From NCBI RefSeq assembly GCF_964204865.1, contig NC_135254.1:11599001-11663000 (forward strand): a stretch of 64,000 nucleotides of DNA, read 5' to 3'. Shown in pieces: positions 45,931 to 58,065 of the stretch. The translations under genes were made by a program, and so were the position numbers. The notes below the pieces were generated by a model that saw only the letters and a program-made list of their open reading frames with translations, ran no database searches and was not told the DNA's origin. This stretch comes from Styela clava (Eukaryota; Chordata; Ascidiacea; Stolidobranchia; Styelidae). Each line of letters opens with the position of its first letter. Position 1 is the stretch's first letter.

Positions 45931-47115
45931 TATTCGATTATTCTTTCGATTGGAAAATTGAGCTATAATAAATAACACATATACTAGTATCTAAGCATTA
46001 AATAAACGAGACCAAATATTAAGTTTAGCAAAACATTGCAGGGTATCGGAAATATTTTCTTATCAGTCTATGTCAAAAATCAAAGTTCAGATATTTTTCC
46101 AACGATCATCCTTAGAACGTCAGTGATTCTGTGATAGAAATTAGGATGATAAAAATGTATTAATAAAAAAAACGGATATAGTCAAATGTATTCACGAAAA
46201 AAAACGGCTGTTTAACATTACATGTCAATATTCTATCATATATCAACTATATTCAACTTTTGAGTTATCAAAAGTATTGCATTTTTTGTCAAACAATTCA
46301 AAAATAGTACATGGCATCCCATTTTGGATTTCCCATTCAATCAATACATACAATCGTTACAGCATTAGAATTCTTGATAAGTGAATTTTATAACATTCAC
46401 TTCATTGGTTTTGTGTATTAAAGAAATTCGTCTTTAAATACAATAATAGTTTGTTGTACGACAAGAAACAAGTTATTACGCAAAACAATTTTCTCGCGTA
46501 AGTAATACCACAATAGGGTGGTTGCACGTACGTCAATATACCGCTGTCTGAACCTCAAAAACTAAAACAACAAACATATTTGGCGTCATTCGCATCAATA
46601 TTGTGGAAAAGGATCTGTATTAGAACTCTCAAGTCTCACACTTGAACTATAGTTTATAAATCCTCCCGTTGTATCCGAAGTAAAAACGCATAAAAAATAA
46701 AATTCCATAATTTATAGGTTTCTTCAACTTTTTTCGATAATAAAATTATTTTTCAGCTAAAGTCAAATAATCAAGTTAGTTTCATAACGCTAATTCTGTT
46801 CTATTTATATGCTTTCGATTGCATCAAGTATGATATTATTTACTCATAAGCGAAATGTTAAATGATTTTAAATAAAATCAACTAAATATCAATCATCAGA
46901 GATTATAGACAATCATGATCAGATTATACATATGACTAATACTGATAGAAAATAATAATCTGGCAATTATAATCTAGTAAATAGGAACGAACATGTATTG
47001 TCTTGACTGACCAGTTGAAGAACATCCAAATATGACCGCTTGCTGATTCATGCGAAACTTGTAAAAACACCTAATTTTATTTTATTTTTTTATTCTAACC
47101 GATTACCCTCTAGGA
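45931..47115. other. AT-rich part of copy A without counterpart in copy B
   Basis: No gene, terminal repeat or tandem repeat seen. The corresponding position in copy B holds the 72-bp satellite. Confidence 0.5.
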
Positions 47116-47850
47116 CAGTAGTTCTCAACCTTTTTGTCTTTGCGGATCCTTCTGGTGCTTTCAAAGCGGTCGCGGACCCCTCAAGAGTTTTTTTATTTGA
47201 AATTTAGTTTATAAAATAAACAGCAACCCGATGTTCCGGAAAGATTAAGCCAAGTCAAAAATAACACCAAACTAGTGGATATTTTCATTTATTTTGTCAA
47301 ATCGAATACACTTAATTGGATTTCTGCTGTTGCATATCAGAAGCAAGTCTTGAAATACGTAGTCGTGTTTTTGCTAACGATAGACGCATATCGTCTTCGA
47401 CGTTTAGTTGGTGACGAGCCTTGGATTTGATATGAACGAGAGCAGAAAATCCACTTTCACAAAGGTAAGTGGAGGCGAATGGAACAATAATACGTAATGC
47501 TTCCATCGATACTTCTGGGTACGACGGCATGATGGCGTACCAAAACTGAGAAAGTGATGTTTTCAGAAAACATTTCACGACTGGCTGAATCATTCCTTAA
47601 ATCAAGTAGATCATCTAGAATTTCCTCTGGAACAGTTGCTATATTTATCACAGGAGAAAATGGAATTCGTGGAAATGCTCGAAGTCCAACTCCTTCTGCC
47701 AGATCAGGAAAATACTTCTGGAGTTCTTTTTCAAGTGATTGTAAATGTTCACTAATTTTCTGTTTCATTTGTTTAACTAAATTTCAAATAAAAAACTTTT
47801 GAGGGGTCCGCGACCGCTTTGAAAGCAACAGAAGGGTCCGCAAAGACTAG
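47116..47850 (-). mobile_element. hAT deletion derivative with transposase 3' end
   Basis: Left end CAGTAGTTCTCAACC at 47116 is followed by TTTGCGGATCCTTCTGG and GCGGTCGCGGACCCCTCAAG. The right side repeats these in inverse order (GAGGGGTCCGCGACCGC .. CAGAAGGGTCCGCAAAG) but stops near 47850, without the final GGTTGAGAACTACTG. Between them is the C-terminal part of a transposase on the minus strand. The terminal sequences are related to other hAT elements whose cargo resembles ZBED-type genes. Confidence 0.85.
47318..47768 (-). pseudogene. hAT transposase C-terminal fragment, frameshifted
   Basis: On the minus strand the upstream frame (47768 to about 47560) reads KYFPDL..PFSP..VPEEILDDLLDLRND. 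The next frame (about 47575 to 47318) reads SLSQFWYAI, YPEVSMEALRIIVPFAS, TYLCESGFSAL, IKSKARHQLNVEDDMRLSLA and LRISRLASDMQQQ. This is the hATC dimerisation region of a ZBED/SCAND3-like hAT transposase. A frameshift near 47560-47575 separates the two parts, and the BED finger and catalytic core are absent. It cannot make a functional transposase. Confidence 0.88.
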
Positions 47851-48780
47851 AGACTAGACAAGTTTAATATAGCCTTGAGGACTTTTTTAGCAAGTCAGCA
47901 AACCAATATTTCCACGAAATTTGTATGCTGTCACTAATAAAGCCACGACAGATAATCAATAACAAATACTGTGTCATAAAATTGAACCACTAAGCTGAAA
48001 TAACCGATTACTAAAAAAAAACAATTTTCTGTTCGAAAGCACAATATTTTATCTGTATTTTAGTGCAATGTTCGATTTTTACGTCAGTATTAAAACATTA
48101 TTGAAAATGTTGACTGCATTTATCCATGGAACTGATAGTTAAAATAAAAAAATGCGTCACAGATTTTGCAATATCTAAAATTTAGAATGCATACAACGAT
48201 TTCAAGTGATCGTGCAGTTCAGCTGGTCTGAAATAGTCCTACTTTAATCGATTCTTCGAAATGTTTTTCTTATTAGATAACACAGGAAAAGCAAATAAAA
48301 TCTTTAATTGTTATTCTGCATGTTTTGTTGTTGCTAGAACGCCACGGGCATAAATTTCGAGTTCTTTTCGTTTAAAAACGACATCGCAGTTGAAGAAGAT
48401 CAACACTCATATTATGCGGACATGTGACGACTTGTTACAGAGTGCGGACAGTTTTCAGAAAGATGTTCCAATGCTCAAAAGATACATCTGTGACATATAT
48501 TTCAGGTTTGAATGTGTGCAAAAATGCCATAAATATACATTTGCGACAAAATGTCCAATGGCAAAGCAGTAAATAATTACAGCAAAGGTATTCATTCTGA
48601 TCGAATGGATTTTACAGAAAAACATCTAATAATAATTCAAGACGACATATTTGCAAGCAATGTTGAGTTCACATTGTCAAAGCACCAGTTATATATATTA
48701 TTATATTTAGAATGATATTTACATATATATATGTTGTGAAGTTTAGATATTTGTAAATTTGCTTATGTAAATTTGACACT

Positions 48781-48840
48781 GAATGCGCGCGCAAGGGGTT
48801 AACTCCAAATAAATTGCCAATAGGCACCCTTTATAAATAT
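48781..48840 (+). promoter_or_regulatory. Conserved upstream block of peptide gene 1
   Basis: AATGCGCGCGCAAGGGGTTA, then CTCCAAATAAA, the CCAAT-like TGCCAATAGGCA, and CTTTATAAAT (TATA-like, 48829-48838). The same order is kept at 59536-59590 upstream of copy 3, where the TATA-like CTTTATAA is about 30 bases before the shared 5' leader. In copy 1 about 130 extra bases separate block and leader. Proposed as a core promoter by position and conservation only. Confidence 0.5.
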
Positions 48841-48990
48841 TTTAGAATATGAAAATATATAGAAATGATCAACTCGTTTTAAATTGTTAAGATGCTATTT
48901 TACCACACTCATGTGCAAATGGCACTGCTTAAGTTCACAGTTCAACAAGTAGATGAAAATGTAGATAAAATATCTTGGTGCTCACGCTTA

Positions 48991-49040
48991 AGAAGAATAT
49001 AGTCTCGTCTTGTCGCCAACAATCACCGTCAATTATATTC
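48991..49040 (+). promoter_or_regulatory. Shared 5' leader block, peptide gene 1
   Basis: AGAATATAGTCTCGTCTTGT, then CG(C/T)CAACAATCA(C/T)CGTCAATTAT, occurs at 48994, 52019 and 59618 upstream of the three signal-peptide exons, always about 200 bases before the ATG. The conservation and position suggest the transcription start and first untranslated exon. Confidence 0.5.
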
Positions 49041-49207
49041 AACTATAGTCAGCAGATTTAATAAATTAAAAAAAATCTTATAATTCATTGCTGTGGTTGG
49101 TATTGAGAGAGACACAATAAAATCATTTTAGCAGATTGTAGGATGTTAACAAATGTTCATCACAAATCTGCATTTTGTTTTGTTTTTGCAGACAATAATA
49201 ACGTACA

Positions 49208-51255
49208 ATGGTAATTAAGTTGACCGTTGTTGTCGTGTGTTTGATTGCTGGAATTTTTGCTCAAAGTAAGTAAAAATTTCACGTTTGGTGATATATTATA
49301 TGTCAGCTATACTGTTATCAGCTATCGTCGTTTCCCGATGGTTTCTGATAATCTGTTACAGTCGTTGAATCTTGTTACTATCAATTGACCGATACTTTTT
49401 TCAAATCTATTTTGACAATTGCCACAACCAAACTAACGCCAATTTTTAATGTTTTAGCTAGAAAATAGCTAAAGTAATTTTTTAAGATTGCTATTAAATT
49501 TGGTTTATATAAATAATAGGGCCTGAAATACATAAATACCAGAACGATATTTATTTTTCAGTCGACGAAAACCCGCAATGATAATGATTGCCGAAATCAC
49601 AAAAAAAATAAATATGAATTGTCGCTTGTTAACCAATGACCCAGGGGGCACCTATTCTTTTCTCTGTTCAAAGCAGATATAAAACGAATAGCATGTTGCC
49701 GAAAAGCGGTTATTTAGTCAATCAAAAATAGTGGTATATATATAAATATACATGAGGTTTCTAAACTTTACAATTCTGGACGCAATTACCACAGAAAACT
49801 GAATTTGATTTTATTGAATTGGAAACAAACACATAAGAGTTTTACATTTCATGAACAACTATCCGATGCAACATGTGAGATTTGTGCACATAAACGATTA
49901 TATATCTGAGAATGCGTACAAACTTTAGTTTCCATGATTTCAGCGTTCATGCGGTCGAATAAAAATTATTAATCGAATGGATTGGTATTTCGCAACACAC
50001 TCAAATTATTTAGGAACAAATATCATATCATTTGTTTATTTTTTACATTCATGTTTTTTTTTTCGAGAATCATTTTCGTTGTATTTCGTGTACGTTCGCA
50101 AAAGAAAACTCTTGGGTGTCATCGTTCCTATAGTGTAATCGTAATATATGGAAACGTTGCAAGTGGCGTTGAGATGCACATATTTCATACTAGGTCTGCA
50201 GCATTAGAAAGCATTAGCTATTCATAAATGCTAAAGGTACGTGGCATTCCTAAAAAAATTGCCAATGTATGAGGTTTTCTACTGAATTTGAACTCCCACG
50301 CAAACCAGTGCAAGCCGACAGTTGAAAATTACATGTCTTTGCGTGATCGCTGAGATATAGTTTAAAATCGGCCAAGCTAGCTTATGGAAGGGGGGAGGAT
50401 CTTCAAATCGATCTTGGGTAATATTTGGGAAAAAAAAAATTTCGGATATAAAGTAGGTCACTTTATCTTCCAAACCAGCGAGATTTTCATGTTGATCTTT
50501 TTAAGGAAAAAGTGGCCGAGAAACATGACTCAATCCATCTCTTAAAAAAGAAGAGGGCAGACTACTATCAAGCATATTCTTTCGTACGAGGAAGCGTGGT
50601 ATACTAAAACGATATCGGTGACGGGGATGTTATTTTGCACTTGTTAAAATTGGCGAAAAGCACTTTCGCACTTTTTTTTCAACTGCGAAGCACTTTCGCA
50701 CTCATAATTTTCCAACAGTGAACACTGGAACACGGACTAACTCAGTTTGGAAAGCTCCAATTTTTAGCATTTTTTTTAAGACAAGTTACAACACTGAAAA
50801 ATAGAGGATCTTTTTTTGTAATGATTGGAAGATTAGCAGAAATATTAAAATTGATTCTTCTGTTGTCAACAACTTGCAGAGAATGTTATTTGAATAAAAA
50901 GTTTTTAGGAATCCGAGTTCTGTTGTTTTTGAACAAATCTGTGCCAAGCAGTCTGGGCCCATTTTTAATGCCCCAGAGCCAGTTAACGAAATCCTTTGAG
51001 ATTCTCAGACAAAAACTATGAAGTTAATAAAACTGTAATATCAACATCAAGGAATTATGTGAGCAGAAGTTTTTTAGTGTTTATTTGTTACTATTGTTAT
51101 GTTTTTCAGGTACTGAAGCTGCTTCTGGAATTATAGGAGCCAGGTCATTGTATATTGCACAAGATGATGTCACAGACAAACCATTCATATACGCAATATA
51201 CGAAAGAGGGAACATATTTTTTATAAGAAGAACGATGAATCCATCAGTAAAATAG
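49208..51255 (+). CDS. Small secreted peptide gene, copy 1 (complete)
   Basis: Two coding exons, 49208-49265 and 51110-51255, joined in phase 1 across GTAAGT..TTTTTCAG, give 67 residues. Exon 1 encodes MVIKLTVVVVCLIAGIFA, a textbook signal peptide, with likely cleavage before Gln-Ser. The mature part, about 49 residues, begins QSTEAASGIIGARS, has a Tyr/Ile/Phe-rich centre (FIYAIYERGNIFFI) followed by an Arg-Arg pair, and has no cysteine. No known peptide or domain is recognised. The 5' leader has an acceptor (TTTTTGCAG, 49191) 17 bases before the ATG, so there is an upstream non-coding exon. AATAAA at 51541 could end the transcript. Exon 1 and its leader are repeated at 52258 and 59839. Expression is not shown by sequence. 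Confidence 0.7.
49266..51109 (+). other. Intron of peptide gene copy 1
   Basis: The 1844-base intron has GTAAGT and TTTTTCAG ends. The stretch 49360-49455 (TTGAATCTTGTTACTATC, ACCAAACTAACGCCAATTTTT) is kept in copy 3 near 60450-60530. No other gene inside; an 81-codon frame at 49982 is unsupported. Confidence 0.55.
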
Positions 51256-52010
51256 GATCTTGAGAACAGAGAATAATATGTATTAGTTTGGCTGTTCGTT
51301 TTATAGTTTCTCATATAATTTGTTAAATTTTGAATCCGGTATTGAATTCTTTTAAAATTTTTGATATTACACCCTAACAAAAATACTGATATTAGTTTTG
51401 GTGTGACGTGTAAGATATATTATTTTAAAAAAACATCTTAATCTATTCATATTAGTATTGATAAGCGGTACTCATAAATTCTATCACATTTTCATTACTA
51501 CTTTCGTTAAAATTTGCATTCATGGAAATTCTTTACAAAGGAATAAAATACATTTTGTGATGACTAGAGTGAACTGAGTTATAGCCAGATTATATATGAG
51601 TCAGTCTTTCGGAATTGGTAATATTGTGATTAGAAATATCACCAAGCAAATCAAAAATGCAATTCTAAATTTTCTTGCTCTTCAAAGTACCGTATCTCAG
51701 AACAAGGGGTGCGTATTAGGCATTAATATGGAAAACATCGACAACAATTATTAATCCTTATTTTATGCTTACCGGTAACTTGCTAATAATTCTCACATAT
51801 ATTATTCTTAATTGTTTTATTTCATTTGTTATAATCAGATCATGCTTGTTTCGGCGGAAGCATACCCAATCTAACAAAATTTAGGGTTAGTAAAAGTAGA
51901 AAGAGTCTTAATCAATTCTTTACTTCAAGGTCAGGAAACGGGTAAATTCAAATCTATAAGAACATCCGCTGTACTCCGCTAACTGCTGTCATTGTCTGGT
52001 CTGGCCGTTT
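51256..52010. other. Spacer between peptide copies 1 and 2
   Basis: AT-rich. AATAAA at 51541 is a possible poly(A) signal for copy 1. Otherwise no supported feature. Confidence 0.5.
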
Positions 52011-52062
52011 CTATATAAGAATATAGTCTCGTCCTGTCGTCAACAATCATCGTCAATTATAT
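52011..52062 (+). promoter_or_regulatory. TATA-like box and leader block, peptide copy 2
   Basis: CTATATAAGA at 52011 abuts the shared leader block AATATAGTCTCGTCCTGTCG at 52019. The sequence upstream of this box does not match copies 1 and 3, so copy 2 has a different upstream region. Confidence 0.4.
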
Positions 52063-52257
52063 TCTCTTGTTATATTGTATTATTATAACTATAGTTAGCG
52101 GATTTAATAAATAAGAAAACAACAACCTGTAATTCATTGCTGTAGTTGGTAATGAACGAGGCTCAATAAAATCTTTTTAGCAGATTGTAGGATGTTAACA
52201 AATGTTCATCATAAATTTGCATTTTTATGTTTTTGCAGACAATAATAACGTACAAAA

Positions 52258-52316
52258 ATGGTAATTAAGTTGACCGTTGTTGCCGTGTGTTTGATTGCTG
52301 AAAGTTGTTGCTCAAA
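52258..52316 (+). pseudogene. Signal-peptide exon, copy 2 (frameshifted)
   Basis: Same exon 1 as at 49208 with acceptor TTTTGCAG at 52238. The end is altered from GGAATTTTTGCTCAA to GAAAGTTGTTGCTCAA, one base longer, so splicing at the donor (GTACGT instead of GTAAGT) would leave the wrong phase for the known second exon. The original hydrophobic run is also broken by SCC. No second exon was found: about 70 bases after the donor the sequence becomes copy B of the segmental duplication. Probably a pseudogene; read straight through it gives 60 codons. Confidence 0.65.
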
Positions 52317-53255
52317 GTACGTAATAATTTCACGTTTGGTGATATACTATACGTCATGTGTTGTAATTTTTCCTTTGGGCGGATATATTCCGTATACATT
52401 GCAAATATGTTTTTTGCTTGTTATAAGTTTGTTCGAGTAGCGACAGATTAGATTATTGGTTCTGAAATTGGCGTAATCAAATAACTCTCAACACCTACGG
52501 CCTCTGGGTTTTGAATGAAAATAGCTAGTTTTGCTAATAAAGGGTTACCACCATTTATTAATTTTGTGCCAACAAACGAAGGTGGAAGATTAAAATGATT
52601 ACAGTTGAAGAACCAAATGAATCTCAACGAATTTCTTCAAATTAATACATTCAGTACAAAAAGTGTTCTTGCATATGGAGACCTCTCAAATCCAGCACAT
52701 TTTTCAAATTTGTATTTTTAGACGCCAGGTCAGAAAAAGATGTTGCGAAATGAACGAGAATGACGTAGGCCTTCTTGCTTTATAGTTGGTATAAATCAGA
52801 AAGAAACAAACAAAAACTAGATTAGTCAGTTCCGTTTTTAAGTGCCAGATTTAATTGCATTCGAGACTTAACTCTGCTAACTATTTTGCTACTTCGGCAT
52901 TCGGGCCAATTCCAGTTAAATGAGTCTCTGCGTTATAGCGTTATAGTTGAAATACGATTAACTCAACAAAGACAATTTCAATTTGATCTGCCATGTAAGT
53001 CTCTTCAAAGCTACCTAGCGAACCGAGAACAGCGTTCTGGCCTCCAAGTGATGCCGAGACGCTGTTTGTGGAACCACGTATTATATACTCTTAGTTGCTT
53101 GCGATTTATATTTTATCATTGGGTATTTTTATTATGGTATTCTTATATGTGCGTTTAGCATATTCAACAATACAAAATATTTGTGATTTATAAATTTCGC
53201 AAGGCTGCAATAGACTACCAGCCATGTATGCAGATTGGCCTGAGATCAAATAGAT

Positions 53256-54305
53256 CAGGGTGGTCCAAACCCGGGCTCGCGGGCCACATGTGGCCCGCCG
53301 CTTCATTATCTGTGCCCCGCGTCGCATTTGCGCGAGGGGGAACAAAAAATCGCATTTGGTGTTGTTTCGTCATAAAAATCTTTTGACATATTGTTACATC
53401 AACAATGTCACTGAATTAACTAGTGTTATGGCTAGCTGAGGCAGCTAACGAAGATGAATAAGGTGTTTGGCTAGTCTAAATTATTTACTGGCTTTCTATT
53501 TTTTTGGTCGGGAATATATGCTAACAAAATAGCAATGTATTAGCCTAGGTTGGCTATGCATGATAACTAACTATTGATTTAATGGCCGAACGATATAATT
53601 CCTGCCGGGTGTTTTTTTCAAACAGCCGGAGCAGTAGTACAAAAAATGCTGCCTATATGTCAGAAAATTTAGTAATTACTCTTCTGTATCTCAAATTTGG
53701 TAAAATTCGGTAATCAATCAATCAATCTGCAGGTATTTGTGAGTTATTTTGTAAACATTACTTTGAAAAGAAAGTTGACGAATTCAAACAGATTTTTGAC
53801 TGGATATGGGAGGGAAAATTCCACAGTGCTTGCTCACTATTTCCGCAAGTTGTGTCGGTGACAATCTAAAACGTCATTTTCTCCTCATGGCACTTTCTCT
53901 GTTATGAAGAGTTTGAAATCTTACATTAAATGTTGAAATAGTAAGATTTTTGGACATTTCAGTAAGTTTTTTTTTTGGTGGTTTTTGCATGTTTTAGCTT
54001 TCAAATAATGATCAATGTGTTTAGACAATAAAATAGTGTTTTTTTCGTATTCCACTGTTTACCTCTTCTTAGCACTATTGTGACCCGCGAACTATACATA
54101 AATAATAGTGTGACAACCTTGCGCCAGACACAAATAATATTAAATAACAACAGACTCTTAGGACATCTTAACAAGGAATGATTAAAAATAGCATTACGCG
54201 CTCGAAGAGTGCGACGGGAAAAAGGTTACACGCATGAGCGAGTTGATTAGAGTGTTACATGTAATAATGTGAGGGAAACAAATAAACTGGCGTTGGACCA
54301 CCCTG
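53256..54305. mobile_element. 1050-bp hAT element with perfect target duplication
   Basis: CAGGGTGGTCCAAACCCGGG at 53256 and CGTTGGACCACCCTG ending at 54305 are inverted ends. AAATAGAT occurs exactly at 53248-53255 and 54306-54313 (nnnTAnnn). The paralogous position in copy A (ATCAAATAGATAATAAC near 43605) is a clean empty site with one AAATAGAT. GGGCCACATGTGGCCCG lies just inside the left end. No transposase. Confidence 0.96.
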
Positions 54306-54659
54306 AAATAGATAATACCACCATCCAATTCTCACTTGGGCCGATCACTCAAATTGTTTCTCTTTTACCTCATCTCCGCATTTGCATTCCGAATCAGGAT
54401 TATTGGGTTGTTTTGAAAATGTGTATAGTTTCAGATTGAGTAGTGCATTGAAATTGCACTATTTTTTCTAATCATCAAAAATATTTGAGCAAACGTCAGC
54501 TCATTACCTAGAAATTACTCATTATTGGAAGTATATATATATATATGAGTAAACGAATGAACCTTTGTTGCCAATTTGCAAAACCGTTTATGATTGCAAG
54601 AAGCAATTCTACCAATAAATTAATATTGGACAACACTTACAGGCTGAAGAAAGAAACGG

Positions 54660-57600
54660 ATGAATTGGGTGAATTCCAGAAGTTGGAGTGTTCTCAAAGA
54701 AGTAATATATAAAAACAATAAAAGGCTGAACACTAAAATGAAGAAGTTGATGAAATTTTGTTCGACGAATAATGAGGTAGTTGAAGTCACTGAAAAGCTG
54801 AACACTAAAAAGAAGAAGTGGATGGAATTTCTTCCAACGAATAATGAGGTGGTTGAAAACACTGAAAAGCTGAACACTAAAAGGAAAAACGGGGATGAAA
54901 TGTCTTCCGACGGGAGGTGAGGTAGGTGGTTTGAGTCACTAAAAAGCTGAACACTAAAAGGAAGAAGTGGATGAAATTTCTTCCGATGAATAATGAGGTG
55001 ATTGAAGTCACTAAAAAGCTGAACACTGAAAGGAAGCAGTGGGTAAAATGTCTTCCGAAGGGTGGTGACGTAGTTTGAGTCACTAAAAAACTGAACACTA
55101 AAAGGAAAAAGGGGATGAAATGTCTTCCGACGGGTGGTGAGGTGGTTTGAGTCACTAAAAAGCAGAACACTAAAAAGAAGAAGTGGATTAAATTTTTTCC
55201 GAAGGGTGGTGAGGTGGTTAAAGTCACTAAAAGGCTGAACACTAAAAAGAAGAAGTGGATCAAATTTATTCCGACGAATAATGAGGTAATTGAAAACACT
55301 AAAAAACTGAACACTGAAAGGAAGAAGTAGATGAAATATCTGAAATTAGATGAAATGAAACGAATGAATTGGGTGAATTCCAGAAGTTGGAGTGTTCTCA
55401 AAGAAGTAATATTTAAAAACAATAAAAGGCTGAACACTAAAATGAAGAAGTTGATGAAATTTTGTTCGACGAATAATGAGGTGGTTGAAAACACTGAAAA
55501 TCTGACCACTAAAAGGAAAAAAGGGGATGAAATGTCTTCCGACGGGTGGTGAGGTAGGTGGTTTGAGTCACTACAAAACGCTGAACACTAAAAGGAAGAC
55601 GTGGATGAAATTTCTTCCGACGGAAGATGAGGTGGTTGAAGTCACTAAAAAGCTGAACACTGAAAGGAAGCAGTGGGTAAAATGTCTTCCGACGGATGAT
55701 GAGGTGATTGAAGTCACTAAATAGCTGAACACTAAAAAGAAGAAGTGGATGGAATTTCTTCCGACGACTGATGAGGTGGTTGAAGTCACTAAATAGCTGA
55801 ACACTAAAAAGAAGAAGTGGATGAAATTTCTTCCAACGAATAATGAGGTGGTTGAAAACGCTGAAAAGCTGAACACTAAAAGGAAAAAAGGGGATGAAAT
55901 GTCTTCCGGCGGGTGGTGAGGTAGGTGGTTTGAATCACTAAAAAGCTGAACACTGAAAGGAAGAAGTGGATGATTTTTTTTTTCGATGGGTGGTGAGGTG
56001 GTTGAAGTCACTAAAAAGCTAAACACTAAGAGAAGAAGTGGATGAAATTTCTTCCGACAAACGATGAGGTGGTTAAAGTCACTAAAAAGCTGAACACTAA
56101 AAAGAAAAAGGGGATGAAATTTCGTCCAACAAATAATGAGGTGATTGAAAACACTAAAAAGCTGAACACCAAAAGGAAGAAGTGGATGAAATTTCTTCCG
56201 ACGAATAATGAGGTGGTTAAAAACACTAAAAAGCCGAACACTAAAAAGAAGAAGTGGATGAAATTTTATCCAACGAATAATGAGGTGATTGAAAACACTA
56301 AAAAGCTGAACACTAAAAGGAAGAAGTAGATGAAATTTCTTCCGACGAATAATGAGGTGGTTGAAGTCACTAAAAAGCTGAACACTGAAAGGAAGAAGTG
56401 GATGAAATTTCTTCCGACGGATGAATGAGGTGGTTGAAGTCACTAAAAAGCTGAACACTAAAAAGAAGAAGTGGATGAAATTTTTTCCGACGAATAATGA
56501 GGTGATTGAAAAACTGAAAAGCTGAACACTAAAAGGAAAAAAGGGGATGAAATGTCTTCCGACGGGTGGTGAGGTAGGTGGTTTGAGTCACTAAAAAGCT
56601 GAACACTAAAAGGAAGAAGTGGATGAAATTTCTTCCGATGAATAATGAGGTGATTAAAGTCACTAAAAAGCTGAACACTGAAAGGAAGCAGTGGGTAAAA
56701 TGTCTTCCGACGGGTTGTGAGGTGGTTTGAGTCACTAAAATGCTGTACACTAAAAGGAAAAAGGGGATGAAATGTCTTCCGACGGGTGGTGAGGTGGTTT
56801 TAGTCGCTAAAACGCAGAACACTAAAAGGAAGAGGTGGATGATTTTTTTTTTCGATGGGTGGTGTGGTGGTTGAAGTCACTAAAAAGCTAAACACTAACA
56901 GAAGAAGTGGATGAAATTTCTTCCGACAAACAATGAGGTGGTTAAAGTCACTAAAAAGCCGAACACTAAAAAGAAGAAGTGGATGAAATTTCTTCCGACA
57001 AACAATGAGGTGGTTAAAGTCACTAAAAAGCTGAACACTAAAAGGAAAAAGGGGTTGAAATTTCTTTCGACGGGTGGTGAGGTGGTTAAAGTCACTAAAA
57101 AATCGAACACTAAAGGAAGAAGTGGATGAAATTCTGTTCAACAAATAATGAGGTGATTGAAAACACTAAAAAGCCGAACACTAAAAAGAAGAAGTGGATG
57201 AAATTTCTTCCGACAAACAATGAGGTGATTGAAAACACTAAAAAGCCGAACACTAAAAAGAAGAAGTGGATGAAATTTTTTCCGACAAACAATGAGGTGG
57301 TTAAAGTCACCAAAAAGCTGAACACTAAAAGGAAAAGGGGGATGAAATTTCTTTCGACGGGTGGTGAGGTGGTTAAAGTCACTAAAAAATCGAACACTAA
57401 AGGAAGAAGTGGATGAAATTTCGTCCAACAAACAATGAGGTGATTGAAAACACTAAAAAGCCGAACACTAAAAGGAAGAAGTGGATGAAATTTCTTCCGA
57501 CGAATAATGAGGTGGTTGAAAACACTAAAAAGCCGAGCACTAAAAAGAAGAAGTCGATGAAATTTTATCCGACGAATAATGAGGTGGTTGAAAACACTAA

Positions 57601-58065
57601 AAAGATGAACACTGAAAGAAAGAAGTGAATGAAATTTTGTCCAACGAATAATGAGGTGATTGAAAACACTAAAAAGATGAACACTAAAAGGAAGAAGTAG
57701 ATGAAATTTCTTCCGACGAATAATGAGGTGGTTGAAGTCACTAAATAGCTGAACACTAAAAAGAAGAAGTGGATGAAATTTTTTCGGACGAATAATGAGG
57801 TGGTTGAAGTCACTAAATAGCTGAACACTTAAAAGAGGAAGTGAATGAAATTTCTTCCGACGGGTGATGAGGTGGTTGAAGTCACTAAAAAGCTGAACAC
57901 TACAAGAAAGAAGTGGATGAGATATCTTCTGACGAATAATGAGGTGATTCAAAACACTAAAAAGCTGAACACTAAAAGGAAGAAGTGGATTAAATTATTT
58001 CCGAAGGGTGGTGAGTTGGTTAAAGTCACTAAAAAGCCGCACACTTAAAGGAAGAAGTGGATGAA
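54660..58065. repeat. 72-bp satellite, about 46 units, with higher-order repeats
   Basis: The unit CTGAACACTAAAAGGAAGAA..GTGGATGAAATTTCTTCCGA..CGAATAATGAGGTGGTTGAA..GTCACTAAAAAG is 72 bases (24 codons). A 76-base variant has GGAAAAAGGGGATGAAATGT and GGTAGGTGGTTTGAGTC. A unique 65-base leader (GAATTGGGTGAATTCCAGAA..) occurs at 54660 and again at 55364, a 704-base higher-order period. A four-unit block of 287 bases repeats at 56830-57116 and 57117-57403. Because 72 is a multiple of 3, frames stay open: up to 96 codons on + and up to 295 codons on the minus strand. Frameshifts and stops recur, so protein coding is unlikely. Confidence 0.93.

Larger units (their letters stand above)
42056..49265. 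repeat. Segmental duplication, copy A
   Basis: Three blocks pair with copy B (52390-59896). 42070-42690 pairs with 52398-53060 (TTGCAAATATGTTTTT..GTTCGAGTAGCG, AACGAGAATGAC.TAGG). 43440-43766 plus 45707-45930 pairs with 53075-54630 after removing transposons. 47880-49265 pairs with 58815-59896 (TTTTTTAGCAAGTCAGCAAACC). Copy A carries extra sequence at about 42691-43438 and the insert at 43767-45706. Identity looks like roughly 80-90% by eye. Each copy ends with the signal-peptide exon. Confidence 0.85.

Noticed and set aside
54877-57952. Minus-strand frames of 210, 295 and 280 codons as genes
   Set aside because: They are frames through the 72-bp satellite. They shift between two alternative 24-residue repeats wherever unit length changes, and have no start, splice or domain evidence.
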